Positions 42,801 through 52,539 of a stretch of DNA of 64,000 bases are shown one piece after another. Positions within the stretch are counted from its first letter, which is position 1; each line of letters starts with the position of its first letter. The notes beneath the pieces are model-generated. The model saw only the letters and a program-made list of their open reading frames with translations, made no database searches and was not told the origin of the DNA. The stretch covers positions 2,418,001-2,482,000 of the forward strand of contig NZ_JAODOQ010000001.1 of NCBI RefSeq assembly GCF_025398315.1. The letters run 5' to 3'. The DNA is from Shewanella phaeophyticola. GTDB taxonomy: Bacteria > Pseudomonadota > Gammaproteobacteria > Enterobacterales > Shewanellaceae. The position numbers and the translations under genes are program-made.

Positions 42801-43922
42801 TTAACACTTCTCTAAAACGATACTACCTATCGAATATCCAGCCCCGAATGAACACAGTAAACCTAAGTCACCAGTTTTAAAGTCTTGGTTGTATTTATGG
42901 AATGCAATCACGGATCCTGCTGATGCTGTATTTGCATACTCATCAAGAACGATAGGAGCTTGTGAGGGTTCGACATTATCACCAAGAAGCTTCTTCACTA
43001 CAAACAAATTCATGTTTATATTGGCTTGGTGCAACCATAAACGCTTAAATTCATCAGGTTTTATCTGCTCGTCAGTAAATTGAGCATCTAAATGTTGGTA
43101 AATCATTGGCAGTAACTCTTTAAACACTTTACGGCCTTGTTGATGAAACAATTTATCGGCACTGTTTGCTTGCTCGGGATCGCAGCGGTTAACAAAACCA
43201 AAGTTGCTGCGGATATTGCTTGAGTAGTCAGTGACACAACGTGTCGATAACACGCTAAACGCGTGTTCTGAGGTTGACAGCTCTGCACGCTCAACCACAA
43301 CGGCGGTAGCCACATCACCAAAGATAAAGTGGCTATCACGATCGCGGAAATTGATTTGCGGCGAAGTTAACTCAGGGTTAATCACTAATACACGATTGGC
43401 GGTTCCACCTCGGATAGCATTAACTGCATTGACAATCGCAAAAGTGGCAGACGAACAAGCCACTAACATGTCGTAAGCAAAACCTTTGGTACCCATGGCT
43501 TGTTGGATTTCAATCGCAATAGCTGGGTAAGCCCTTTGGGTATAAGCACACGCTACAATGACTAAATCAATATCTTCAGCGGCAAGGTTCGCTTGCGCTA
43601 ACGCTTGTGTTGCTGCAGTAATGCCCATTTCAGCTTGCATCGATAATGCTTCAGACGGCTTATCGGCAATTAATGGCATCATCACGTCGGTGTCTAAAAT
43701 ACCCTCTTTAACCATAACATAACGACTTTTAATGCCTGAAGCCTTTTCAATAAACTCACTTGATGAGTAGGCTAAAGCAGCAGTTTTACCGGCTTCAATA
43801 TCGGCGGCATGCTGTTGGTTAAATTGGTCTACGTAACTGTTATAACAGGTCACTAATTCATCGTTAGACACGCTATAAGGAGGGGTATATAAACCGCTAC
43901 CAGAAATCACAACTTTATTCAT
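42801..43922 (-). CDS. Beta-ketoacyl-ACP synthase III family (FabH-like)
   Basis: 373 residues, complete. Thiolase-fold condensing enzyme with the triad Cys156 (DMLVACSSATFAIV), His298 (RLWLHQANINMN) and Asn331 (DEYANTASAGS). It is longer than housekeeping FabH (about 317) because of an insert near residues 30-90 (QFNQQHAADIEAGKTAAL). This matches the FabH-type paralogues common in marine gammaproteobacteria, so it may start special acyl chains or extra fatty-acid synthesis. Ends 29 bases upstream of the diguanylate cyclase gene on the same strand. Confidence 0.87.
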   Translation of the reverse strand: MNKVVISGSGLYTPPYSVSNDELVTCYNSYVDQFNQQHAADIEAGKTAALAYSSSEFIEKASGIKSRYVMVKEGILDTDVMMPLIADKPSEALSMQAEMGITAATQALAQANLAAEDIDLVIVACAYTQRAYPAIAIEIQQAMGTKGFAYDMLVACSSATFAIVNAVNAIRGGTANRVLVINPELTSPQINFRDRDSHFIFGDVATAVVVERAELSTSEHAFSVLSTRCVTDYSSNIRSNFGFVNRCDPEQANSADKLFHQQGRKVFKELLPMIYQHLDAQFTDEQIKPDEFKRLWLHQANINMNLFVVKKLLGDNVEPSQAPIVLDEYANTASAGSVIAFHKYNQDFKTGDLGLLCSFGAGYSIGSIVLEKC

Positions 43923-44310
43923 TTTGCTCTACCATTATTAGTAAGTGAGTGAGTTAATGCCCATCAACGAAAAGACGTTCCCATGACTTGAGTTAAACAT
44001 GATGACCTTAATTATGGCCATCACCCTCAAGATCAGTCTTATCGCATCTCAGTTGAGCGAATTAACTTATTGCAGCTATTCTAGTATTTTATATTTTGTT
44101 TTCGTCATACTAAATTAAATTTGCATAATGGTCAGACCATCAGCAGGCGTTTATTTACTCTAAACGTTGAATTTGCCCCCTAAAACCGTCATTTTAGTAT
44201 AACAGCATAATCGCTAATAACTAAAAAGAATAAAGAAGAACAAACTTTCACTTCTAAATATTGTGCAGCCGATTATGATTAGACAATGCAACCATAGGAG
44301 CAAATCATCC
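43923..44310. other. Intergenic region between divergent FabH-like gene and cysK
   Basis: 388 bases, AT-rich near 44080-44250. It carries the cysK leader with an AGGAG ribosome site at 44296-44300. No recognised operator or repeat. Confidence 0.45.
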
Positions 44311-45276
44311 ATGAGCAAAATTTTCGAAGATAATTCATATACTTTAGGTAATACCCCACTCGTCCGTTTAAACCGTGTTAGTAACGGTAACGTGTTAGCA
44401 AAAGTTGAGGCTCGCAACCCAAGCTTCAGTGTTAAGTGTCGTATTGGCGCTAACATGATTTGGGATGCCGAAAAGAAAGGTTTGTTAACTAAAGATATCG
44501 AGCTGATTGAACCAACATCAGGTAACACTGGTATTGCGCTTGCTTATGTTGCTGCAGCTCGTGGTTACAAACTAACCCTAACGATGCCTAACACCATGAG
44601 TTTAGAGCGTCGCAAATTGCTTAAAGCATTAGGTGCTAACTTAGTACTGACTGAAGGCGCTAAAGGCATGAAAGGTGCGATTGATAAAGCAGAAGAAATT
44701 CGCCAGTCAGCACCAGAAAAGTATTTAGTATTAGGCCAATTCAGTAACCCTGCTAACCCTGAAATACACGAAAAAACTACCGGCCCAGAAATTTGGAGCG
44801 ATACCGATGGTGAAGTTGACGTATTTGTTGCCGGTGTCGGTACTGGTGGTACGCTAACAGGTGTAAGTCGTTACTTAAAAGCACAAGGTAAAACCATTAC
44901 CTCTGTCGCCGTTGAGCCTGTAGATTCACCGGTTATTGCCCAAGCTTTAGCTGGACAACCTATTCAACCAGGTGCACATAAAATCCAAGGTATTGGTGCA
45001 GGCTTTATTCCTGGTAACTTAGATTTATCAATTATCGACCGTGTTGAAGCTGTGAGTAACGAAGAGTCAATTGAAATGGCACGCCGTTTAATGAAAGAAG
45101 AAGGTATCTTAGTGGGTATTTCTTCTGGTGCAGCGGTTGTAGCGGCTAATCGTATCGCGGCATTACCTGAGTTTGCAGACAAAACCATCGTTGTGATACT
45201 GCCATCGGCTGCAGAGCGTTATTTATCTTCTGCGTTGTTTGCAGGTGAGTTTGGTGACAGCGAAAACGTACAATAA
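44311..45276 (+). CDS. cysK: Cysteine synthase A (O-acetylserine sulfhydrylase)
   Basis: 321 residues from ATG 44311 ([20 protein letters not shown]), chosen over an in-frame codon at 44263 for the AGGAG site 10 bases upstream. PLP enzyme joining sulfide and O-acetylserine. The PLP lysine is Lys42 in [14 protein letters not shown]; substrate loop [11 protein letters not shown]; phosphate-binding [13 protein letters not shown]-terminal [13 protein letters not shown]. No lesions. Works downstream of the sulfate uptake gene cysZ in the same window. Confidence 0.97.
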   Translation: MSKIFEDNSYTLGNTPLVRLNRVSNGNVLAKVEARNPSFSVKCRIGANMIWDAEKKGLLTKDIELIEPTSGNTGIALAYVAAARGYKLTLTMPNTMSLERRKLLKALGANLVLTEGAKGMKGAIDKAEEIRQSAPEKYLVLGQFSNPANPEIHEKTTGPEIWSDTDGEVDVFVAGVGTGGTLTGVSRYLKAQGKTITSVAVEPVDSPVIAQALAGQPIQPGAHKIQGIGAGFIPGNLDLSIIDRVEAVSNEESIEMARRLMKEEGILVGISSGAAVVAANRIAALPEFADKTIVVILPSAAERYLSSALFAGEFGDSENVQ

Positions 45277-45321
45277 GTAATACCTACCTGATGTAAGTCA
45301 ATATCAGGCCGACAACAAAAT

Positions 45322-45347
45322 GCCAGCAGCTTTGCTGGCTTTTTTTA
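45322..45347 (+). terminator. Rho-independent terminator after cysK
   Basis: A 7-bp stem GCCAGCA / TGCTGGC with GCTT loop and seven or more T residues. Confidence 0.9.
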
Positions 45348-45365
45348 TCCAAGACGTTACACCCC

Positions 45366-45410
45366 TTTGTATATTGTCACTTTGTATATTGTCACTTTCT
45401 ATATTGCCTC
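45366..45410 (+). repeat. 15-bp tandem repeat, two exact copies and one degenerate copy
   Basis: TTTGTATATTGTCAC is repeated twice exactly, then TTTCTATATTGCCTC. Non-coding, just past the cysK terminator. Confidence 0.85.
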
Positions 45411-45963
45411 GCTGTTGATTAAACGAATTGAAATAATTTACTCAACACTGGATTCAACCAAAATACATATGCAATCAAAGTGAATGCATATGCAATTATG
45501 AATGATAGTAAATATATTTTTTTGTCTGTTATGCTAATTGCCTTAAAATATCGAATCTCATTTAAATAAATAACAAATGATGATTTATATCAAAATAAAC
45601 CACATCTTTACTTTTTTTCATCATAAAAAAATCCATATAAAAAACACATTACAATAACATTGTATACTTAATACAACGGCAGAAAACATCTCGCCACACT
45701 TCGATTTGACACTTCATTAACAAATTCAGCTTTTGTAAATATCAACGCTGACAAATTTGCATTAAAGTCGTACAGTTGTTTTTTATTTGTGAACTTAAAT
45801 AACAACTTACGTTAATACTTAATTGGTTACAAACCCCAAATACCCCTGTTGTATTTTATGCACTTTATGGTTATACACATGCTTGTGTAATGTTACGTCA
45901 ATACGGCACGCCCAATATTGACGGCATATTCACCATAATAAAAAACATTTCTGGGAGTGATAA
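45411..45963. other. Upstream region of the TonB-dependent receptor gene
   Basis: About 550 very AT-rich bases. The decamer CATATGCAAT occurs twice about 21 bases apart (45467 and 45488). A GGGAGTG ribosome site lies just before ATG 45964. No clear Fur box was found, and no small gene. Confidence 0.45.
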
Positions 45964-48825
45964 ATGCAAGTTAATTCAAAATTAGCCAATGCGGTGCGCG
46001 TTGCGTTAATAAGTGGTGTCGCCTTATCGGCCACCACATCAATCAACACTTTTGCTGAAGAAGCAGTTGAATCAAATGTTGAACGTATTTCAGTAACGGG
46101 TTCACGTATTATTCGTGAAGGTGCCATAGCGCCAACACCTGTGACCGTGATTAGCGGTGACGAATTATTATCAACAGGTGTAACGAATATTGGTGAAGCG
46201 CTAAACCAATTACCCGCCTTAGGCAGTACTTCCTCACTCGCTAATTCAGGTAACTCAATTGGTACTTCAGGTCTTAACGTACTTGATTTAAGAAGTATGG
46301 GTACAGCCAGAACCTTGGTATTAGTTAACGGTAAACGTCACGTATCAAGCTCTGCTGGTACATCGTCTGTTGACGTTAATACAATCCCAAGTGTGTGGAT
46401 TGACAAAGTTGAAGTGATTACCGGTGGTGCATCTGCTATTTATGGTGCCGATGCGGTAACCGGTGTGGTTAACTTTATCTTAAAGAAAAACGTTACCGGT
46501 TTAGATGTTTCTGCTACCAAAGGTTGGGCTGACGATAGCGGCTTTAACAAAGACCGTTTCTCTATTTCTTACGGTAAAGACTTTGCCCAAGGTGACGGTA
46601 ACATCGCTTTTGCTGTTGAATACAGCTCACAAGAGCAGCTTAATGCATTTGATAGAGACCAAACCTCAACATCTTATGCAAGTTTAACCAATACCACTCG
46701 TCCTCTTGATGTTGACGGGAACCCAATAGACTCAAATACCCCTTCAGATCCTGATAAGTACTTAACCCCTAATGCTGGCCATTACAGTATTAGCAATGCA
46801 GGTACAATGTATTTAGACGGATGGAAAACCTTTAACGCTGATGGCTCGCTAAAAGATGTTTATTTAGGTCAAAATGTTGATGGTATTCGTTGTTCTGATT
46901 GTGATTTCACTAACTTAAACCAGTTTGTGATTTTACAGCCAGAATTTGAACGTTATAACGTTAACTTTAAAACCAACTATCAACTGAACGATGACCATAA
47001 TGTGTATTTTGAAGCTAAATACGCTAACAGTCAGTCTAGAGACGAAGGTCAGCCAGCATTTTTCTTTGCTGACCCAACCAATGACATCAGCATCGATAAC
47101 GCGTTTATCAGCTCTGAGCTTGTGTCTCTGATGCAAGAAAATGATGTTGACAGCATCAATATCCGCCGCTTTATGACTGATTTAGGTGTGCGTGTTGAAG
47201 ATGACACTCGCGAAACCCAACGTTATGTACTGGGGTTTGAAGGTGTTGTTTTTGAAGATTGGGATTACGACCTGTATGCCGTTTATGGTCAAACTGATCT
47301 TGAACGTATTAACAGCAACAACCTTGTTTTCAGTCACTATGAAAATGCACTAGATTCAATTTTAGTTGATGGTGAAGCCGTTTGTCGTGATGAAGCCGCA
47401 AGAGCTGAAGGCTGTGTACCGGTTGATATTTTTGGTTACGGCGCGCCAAGCCAAGAAGCCATTGATTATATCAATACAACATCAAAAGGTACCTCTGTCA
47501 TTAAACAAACTGTGTTAGGCGGCACCATGACAAACTCAGGTTTGTTTGAGCTTCCTGCGGGTTATGTGGGGTTCTCTACGGGTGTTGAATACCGTAAAGA
47601 ACAAAGTGAAATTTTTGAACCAGACAATGCTGAAGGCACCTTCTTCAACGTTTTAGGCGAAGACAAAGGCGAATTTGACGTTAGCGAAGTTTTTGCTGAA
47701 ATCACTCTACCGTTACTTGCTGATTTACCCATGGTTCGTCAGTTAGATCTTGATTTAGCAGTGCGTTTTGCCGATTACAGCACCATTGGTAATGCAACAA
47801 CCTGGAAAGCTGGCTTAAGCTGGGAAGTTGATGACGAACTTCGAGTTCGTACCACTTATGCTGAAGCGATCCGTGCCCCTAACATCAGTGAACTTTATGG
47901 CGCAGCAAGTCAAACGTTCTTTAGCGTTAACGATCCATGCCGTACGTCTAACCTAAATGATTTAAGTGACTCATCTATACGCGAAGCTAACTGTTCAGCG
48001 TTAGGCGTTTCAAGCAGTTTTGACTCAGATTACGACGACAAAACCCTCGAAGGTTTAAGCGGCGGCAATGAAGAGTTAGAAGAGGAAGAATCAAAAAGTT
48101 ACACTCTCGGTGTGGTCTATCAGCCAAGCTTTATTGATGGCTTATCAATCACAACTGACTACTGGAACATTGAAATCGAGAATGCTATTAGCGCTGTAGG
48201 TGCTCAGGATATTCTTGACCGCTGTGTTGATTCAACAAATGGCGTAAATAACCAGTACTGTAGTTTAATCACTCGTGATTCAACCACAGGCGAAGTGACT
48301 CAAATTAGACAGTTTGCATTAAACATCGCTGCACTTGAAGCCGCAGGTATCGACTTTGATATCAGCTACACCTTCGAAGCATTTGAAGGCGATGTTCGCA
48401 CTAATTTAATTGCCACGCATTTACTAAAACGTGATGACTACTCTTTCCAAGATGAGCCAGACACATATGAAGAGTTAGCAGGTACTGCAGGCTACGCTGA
48501 ATGGCAAGCCAACTGGAGCATCAGCTTTGCACTTGATAACTGGGATTACTCTTGGAGAACCCGTTACATTCAGGCGGTAGATTTATACACTAACTACACG
48601 TTAGACAACAACGCTAACCCAAGCAGTGCTATGGCATACGGTGATTACTATATTAGTGATGCATCTGTTGCCTATACCTTCGACTCAGGCATAATGCTGA
48701 AATTTGGTATCGACAACATATTTAACCGTGACTTACCTTACGGTACTACAGGTACTGAAGCTGCAAGTTCAGCTTATGACAACGTAGGTCGTTACTTCCA
48801 CACGACAGCAACATATCAATTTTAA
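45964..48825 (+). CDS. TonB-dependent outer-membrane receptor
   Basis: 953 residues, complete. A signal peptide (VALISGVALSATTSINTFAE) precedes a TonB-box-like ERISVTGSRI. The plug domain includes PTPVTVISGDELLSTGVTNI, NVLDLRSMGTARTLVLVNGK and VEVITGGASAIYGADAVTGV. The barrel follows and ends HTTATYQF with the usual terminal Phe. The group with VTGSRI and the long VNGKRHV region is common in Shewanella and often handles peptides, carbohydrates or siderophores; the ligand cannot be inferred. Strong terminator downstream. A LysR regulator follows. Confidence 0.93.
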   Translation: MQVNSKLANAVRVALISGVALSATTSINTFAEEAVESNVERISVTGSRIIREGAIAPTPVTVISGDELLSTGVTNIGEALNQLPALGSTSSLANSGNSIGTSGLNVLDLRSMGTARTLVLVNGKRHVSSSAGTSSVDVNTIPSVWIDKVEVITGGASAIYGADAVTGVVNFILKKNVTGLDVSATKGWADDSGFNKDRFSISYGKDFAQGDGNIAFAVEYSSQEQLNAFDRDQTSTSYASLTNTTRPLDVDGNPIDSNTPSDPDKYLTPNAGHYSISNAGTMYLDGWKTFNADGSLKDVYLGQNVDGIRCSDCDFTNLNQFVILQPEFERYNVNFKTNYQLNDDHNVYFEAKYANSQSRDEGQPAFFFADPTNDISIDNAFISSELVSLMQENDVDSINIRRFMTDLGVRVEDDTRETQRYVLGFEGVVFEDWDYDLYAVYGQTDLERINSNNLVFSHYENALDSILVDGEAVCRDEAARAEGCVPVDIFGYGAPSQEAIDYINTTSKGTSVIKQTVLGGTMTNSGLFELPAGYVGFSTGVEYRKEQSEIFEPDNAEGTFFNVLGEDKGEFDVSEVFAEITLPLLADLPMVRQLDLDLAVRFADYSTIGNATTWKAGLSWEVDDELRVRTTYAEAIRAPNISELYGAASQTFFSVNDPCRTSNLNDLSDSSIREANCSALGVSSSFDSDYDDKTLEGLSGGNEELEEEESKSYTLGVVYQPSFIDGLSITTDYWNIEIENAISAVGAQDILDRCVDSTNGVNNQYCSLITRDSTTGEVTQIRQFALNIAALEAAGIDFDISYTFEAFEGDVRTNLIATHLLKRDDYSFQDEPDTYEELAGTAGYAEWQANWSISFALDNWDYSWRTRYIQAVDLYTNYTLDNNANPSSAMAYGDYYISDASVAYTFDSGIMLKFGIDNIFNRDLPYGTTGTEAASSAYDNVGRYFHTTATYQF

Positions 48826-48853
48826 TGGTGAGTTGTTTTAATTAGTGGTAAGC

Positions 48854-48880
48854 AAACGGCATCTTCGGATGCCGTTTTTT
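48854..48880 (+). terminator. Rho-independent terminator after TonB receptor gene
   Basis: A 10-bp stem AAACGGCATC / GATGCCGTTT closed by a stable TTCG tetraloop and followed by T residues. Confidence 0.92.
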
Positions 48881-49027
48881 ATTTATCAGGCCATTAAAAC
48901 GTGTCCATAACTTGAGTTGAGGTAAATTACTGCTAACTGCGCCACAAAACCAGCAATTGCTACTATACCTCATCATAAAAATAGTCGAACATAACCACTT
49001 AAAAACTGATTTATCAATAGGTAACTT

Positions 49028-49924
49028 ATGCACTATACACTTAAACAAATTGCAGTTTTCGATGCTGTAGCCAGCTTAGAAAGTGTCAGTGCGGCTGCAA
49101 AAAAGTTATCCATGAGCCAATCTGCGGTCAGCATGTCATTAAGCCAGCTAGAACATTTACTCGGGCGCCCATTGTTTATTCGTCAAGGTAACCGGCTTAT
49201 TGTGAGTCATTGGAGTCAATGGCTACGGCCTAAAGCACAAAAACTGCTGCAAGATGCGCAACAAATTGCATTAGGGCTTCATCAACAGCATATTGTCAGC
49301 GGTACCGTAAAATTATGTTCAAGCCAAACGGCAGCGGAACACTTGTTACCCAGTCTTATCAGCAAAATCGATAATGACTTCCCTGAACTTAGGATAGAAA
49401 TTGCCGTTGAAAATAGTGATCATGTTGCCAAAGAAGTGCTCGATTATCAATTTGATATCGGGGTCATTGAGGGGCGCATTGATGATAGCCGCTTACACCA
49501 GGAGCCCTGGGTAGATGATCGCCTCGTAGTGATAGCCTCACCTCATCACCCTTTTGCGTTAAGTCAGCAAACCAGTATCTCCCAGTTAGAGCAAGCAAAA
49601 TGGGTGCTACGTGAACCTGGCGCAGGTACCAGACGTATTTTTGATGCAGCGATTCATGGTTTGATGGGCAAACTCAACGTGTGGAAAGAATACGAACAAG
49701 TGGGGTTATTAAAAGCATTGGTGAAAAATGGTGTCTATTTAAGTTGTCTGCCTTATTTTGATGTCGAAAAAGACATCGCGAGCGGTGAGCTAGTCATGTT
49801 AAGCACACCAGAACTGAACTTAAATCGAAACTTATCGTTTATTTGGCGTCACGACACGGGTGAAAACCCGCTAAGAGACTGCTTAATATCTGAAGCAAAA
49901 CGAGTCGCTCGTAACATTTTATAA
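49028..49924 (+). CDS. LysR family transcriptional regulator
   Basis: 298 residues. N-terminal winged helix-turn-helix LKQIAVFDAVASLESVSAAA followed by KKLSMSQSAVSMSLSQLEHL. Periplasmic-binding-like effector domain with VKLCSSQTAAEHLLPSL, FDIGVIEGRIDD and LREPGAGTRRIFD. From memory it is closest in style to YeiE/CysB-type regulators that read small anions. It lies downstream of the TonB receptor in the same direction but after a terminator, so it is probably transcribed separately. Target unknown. Confidence 0.9.
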   Translation: MHYTLKQIAVFDAVASLESVSAAAKKLSMSQSAVSMSLSQLEHLLGRPLFIRQGNRLIVSHWSQWLRPKAQKLLQDAQQIALGLHQQHIVSGTVKLCSSQTAAEHLLPSLISKIDNDFPELRIEIAVENSDHVAKEVLDYQFDIGVIEGRIDDSRLHQEPWVDDRLVVIASPHHPFALSQQTSISQLEQAKWVLREPGAGTRRIFDAAIHGLMGKLNVWKEYEQVGLLKALVKNGVYLSCLPYFDVEKDIASGELVMLSTPELNLNRNLSFIWRHDTGENPLRDCLISEAKRVARNIL

Positions 49925-49986
49925 TCTCTTCTTTCCTCAATGGGCTCCGATAAGAGCCCATAGATAAGTCCGTCAATGCGTTAACA

Positions 49987-50010
49987 GATAGCTTATCGAC
50001 AAAAGCTATC
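49987..50010. repeat. 8-bp inverted repeat (hairpin) downstream of LysR gene
   Basis: GATAGCTT and AAGCTATC pair around an 8-base loop. There is no T-run. A further stem TGGGCTC / GAGCCCA lies at 49941-49960. Confidence 0.5.
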
Positions 50011-50027
50011 GTATTAATAATCATCTC

Positions 50028-50040
50028 GATAATCATTATC
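50028..50040. promoter_or_regulatory. Fur-box-like palindrome without an adjacent gene
   Basis: GATAATCATTATC is a perfect 6-1-6 palindrome equal to the core of the Fur consensus. It lies about 100 bases after the LysR gene and about 775 bases before the next gene, so any target is unclear. Confidence 0.35.
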
Positions 50041-50121
50041 TCGCACGCTCTTTCTACTGTTTAACCTCAATGATTCCACCCCGTACACCGCTACAGTCTC
50101 CCCCTTTAAAGACACGCCACA

Positions 50122-50259
50122 AAGGCATGCCCTAGCCGCTTTACTCTGCGTTAGCGCTATTTGAAAGGGAACGACCATGACGGTATAGCGATGCCTTAAT
50201 CAAACGTCGTTGAACACATACTAAGTGGTCACTTATTAATGCGGATTGGTATTACCATC
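50122..50259. repeat. Candidate interspersed repeat or mobile-element relic
   Basis: Arms AAGGCATGCCCTA (50122) and TAGCGATGCCTT (50186) pair over about 75 bases. A near-palindrome TAAGTG-GT-CACTTA follows at 50222-50235 and the block ends ATTGGTATTACC. No full ORF. The general style (arms ending in a TTGGTAT-type sequence) recalls the element at 18766. Confidence 0.45.
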
Positions 50260-50611
50260 AATCACGAGCATGATAGTGTCATGTTTAGTGTTTCAGTTGT
50301 GCAATACCGAAATTTGCAAAAACGATTATTTGCTAAAAATAATGATGACCAAGATCGTTATCTTAAAAAATAGCCAACACCCCCACCCAAATATCAATCA
50401 TTGTATATACTATTTATTATGGACTATCAAAAAAATTGATACTCTCTATTTTAGTACCCAAATTTGATGAATTTAAGGTGTGTTAACATCGTATTCTTGA
50501 TCGTATTTTGCTGCCAACTTGTTAACCAGCTCCCAGTTCGAGCAATCAAAGCATCAACTTTATCGATACCAAGTGATGACATGCATCCCCTATGCTAAAA
50601 TTCGTTAGGTA
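50260..50611. other. Gene-less stretch upstream of the DUF3360 gene
   Basis: Part of an 890-base region without a convincing gene (49925-50815). AT-rich. Short frames inside lack ribosome sites. Nothing recognised beyond the features listed separately. Confidence 0.4.
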
Positions 50612-50628
50612 AATTGGTCTTACCAAGA
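50612..50628. promoter_or_regulatory. PdhR-like operator upstream of DUF3360 gene
   Basis: AATTGGTCTTACCAAGA contains TTGGT-N3-ACCAA, the PdhR consensus (AATTGGTnnnACCAATT) with only an outer mismatch. The inner triplet CTT is the same as in the box upstream of pflB. Confidence 0.65.
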
Positions 50629-50769
50629 AGAGTAAGCCGATAAATGGACATCTTTGCGGCAAATTTGAACAAAATTTCACCGTAAATAGATATAGTGACC
50701 CGAGCTCATAGGGCTCATTGGCTAGCTGACCTAATGGGCACCGCCATCACTCAATGGAACACACTCAAC

Positions 50770-50785
50770 TTCATCAATTGATGAA
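50770..50785. promoter_or_regulatory. 16-bp perfect palindrome in the DUF3360 leader
   Basis: TTCATCAATTGATGAA is fully self-complementary and ends 17 bases before the ribosome site. Candidate operator or leader stem; no family assigned. Confidence 0.5.
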
Positions 50786-50815
50786 ATAACCTGTTCTTTT
50801 CGGAGAATGAGAAAT

Positions 50816-52348
50816 ATGTCAGAAACAGTCAGCAATTCAGAAACACCTAAAAAAGAAGCAAGCTACAGCGAACTTCACCGCCCTGCGAGTGAGTTTGAAA
50901 CACGCGACGCCTACCTTGAAAACGAACTCAAAATCATGAAGCCAAGACGCTGGGGTCTTAACCTTCCTGGACGAGATTTTCGTTTTGAATGGGAAGACTT
51001 AGTCCCCGCCATTGCTGGTACCATCGGTATTACGGTGATGTACTCTGCGGTGATGGCGGCTTGGGCAGCAGGTCTCAGTGATAAATGGGATCATGTTAAT
51101 CTAGGTGCTGAATTTGCCATTCAAATTGTTCGTGTTGAAATGCTTATCCCCGCATTACTATTTTGTATCATCAGCTCAGGTTTTATTAATCCTCGAGCTA
51201 ACCTAGGCGGCAACCATGGCTACAATGATCCCGTTAATTGGTACCATTGCACTTGCAGGTGCTCACCCACTAGCCCTCGCTATCTTAATTGGTATATTTG
51301 GCTTACTGTTAAGTTACTTTAAAGGCGGTTCAAAACTGGTCAACCTTACCAGTAGTGGGGTTGCTGGCGGCTTGCTCGTGTTCTTGGGTTTTATGGGCGC
51401 AAAAAGCCAAATTGGCTCATTATTTGATTGGGCTGGCGGACTGCAAGCTAAGCATGCCTTAGATTACTCTTTAGGTTATGTAGCCTTTATTATTTTAGTG
51501 ATTAACGTGGTAATTTACGCTGCGCTGGCTAAGTTTGGTAAACGTTGGTTAGCGATTCCGTTATGTTCAATTGCAGCAATTGCGCTGTCTTTCGGTTTAG
51601 GCGCAGGGCTTGACCTGCAATTCACTACAGCCCCTGGCATTCCTAACTTGAACCCTGTTTACTGGTGGGGTTCAACTGAACAAGGTTGGCAATTAGGCTT
51701 ACCAGATATGGCTCATTTTATTGCTTCATTACCGTTTGCGATTTTAGCCGTTGCAATGTGGTCTCCTGACTTTTTAGGGCACCGTATTTTCCAAGAATTA
51801 AACTACCCTAGAGGCGCAGAGAAAGTCCTAATGGATGTCGATGACACCATGACGACCTGTTCAGTTAGACAAATGGTTGGGACAGCTGTAGGTGGAGGTA
51901 ACATCACTTCATCTTGGGGAACATACATGATCCCTGCAGCCATCGCTAAGCGCCCTATTCCTGCAGGAGCCATCCTACTGGGTAGCTTATGTATCATTGT
52001 AGCCATTGTGGGCTATCCAATGGATATCACTGTATGGCGCCCTGTTATGTCTATCGCGTTACTTGTGGGGGTATTTTTACCTTTGCTTGAAGCCGGCTTA
52101 CAAATGGTAAAAGACACCACAAGCTCACAAGCAGCTGGTATCTGTATCTTCGCAGCATTTGTGGCAAACCCAGTGCTGGCGTGGTATTAACCATGCTACT
52201 TGATAACAATGGTTTAATTGGTGATAAAGAACGTCCTAAGACATTATCATTTGCTGACCGTATCGTTATTCCGGGTCTTGCGTTTGTGATTTGTTTAGCC
52301 GCCATGCTAGCCGTTGGGATGATTGAAGGTATTCCAGCGCTGCTATAA
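50816..52348 (+). CDS. DUF3360 multi-spanning membrane protein, candidate fermentation-product transporter (two frameshifts)
   Basis: 510 residues when bridged, within the usual DUF3360 size. Start at ATG 50816 because GGAG at 50802-50805 is 10 bases away; the ATG at 50807 is too close to it. A soluble N terminus (PASEFETRDAYLENELKIMK, RRWGLNLPGRDFRFEWEDL) is followed by about 12 helices. The block FINPRANLGGNHG | MIPLIGTIALAGAHPLALAI recalls SulP/NCS2-type permeases. A +1 lesion lies at 51217-51225 and a -1 lesion at 52176-52184, after which the frame reads TMLLDNNGLIGDKERPKTL to a stop at 52346. It occupies the place of focA before pflB. Substrate unproven; formate or another organic acid is an inference from context. 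Confidence 0.82.
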
Positions 52349-52370
52349 TGAGTCTATGTTATAAAATCGT

Positions 52371-52404
52371 AAAAAAAGCGAAGCCCACAGGTTTCGCTTT
52401 TTTT
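52371..52404 (+). terminator. Rho-independent terminator after DUF3360 gene
   Basis: A 12-bp stem AAAAAAAGCGAA / TTCGCTTTTTTT, extendable by two GC pairs, separates the gene from pflB. The two are therefore not simply one transcript. Confidence 0.88.
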
Positions 52405-52521
52405 TGATATTGACTGACACCAAATAACAAAAAGATATGCTATGCAGTTAACACTTTTGCCAATCAATTAACGAATTATACCGATAACACCAAATTCTTG
52501 TGCTATTATTAACACATGGAT

Positions 52522-52539
52522 AAATGGTCTTACCAATTT
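52522..52539. promoter_or_regulatory. PdhR-like operator upstream of pflB
   Basis: AAATGGTCTTACCAATTT matches AATTGGTnnnACCAATT with one mismatch on the left half. It is about 190 bases before the pflB start, in a 381-base gap. Pyruvate-responsive control by PdhR would fit the enzyme's substrate. Confidence 0.65.

Noticed and set aside
50245..50259. Third PdhR-like sequence ATTGGTATTACCAT
   Set aside because: It has mismatches and coincides with the end of the candidate repeat at 50122-50259, so it is more likely part of that element.
52499..52516. CRP-like site TGTG...CACA upstream of pflB
   Set aside because: The half sites are separated by ten bases instead of the eight in the CRP consensus, and the flanking A/T positions do not match.
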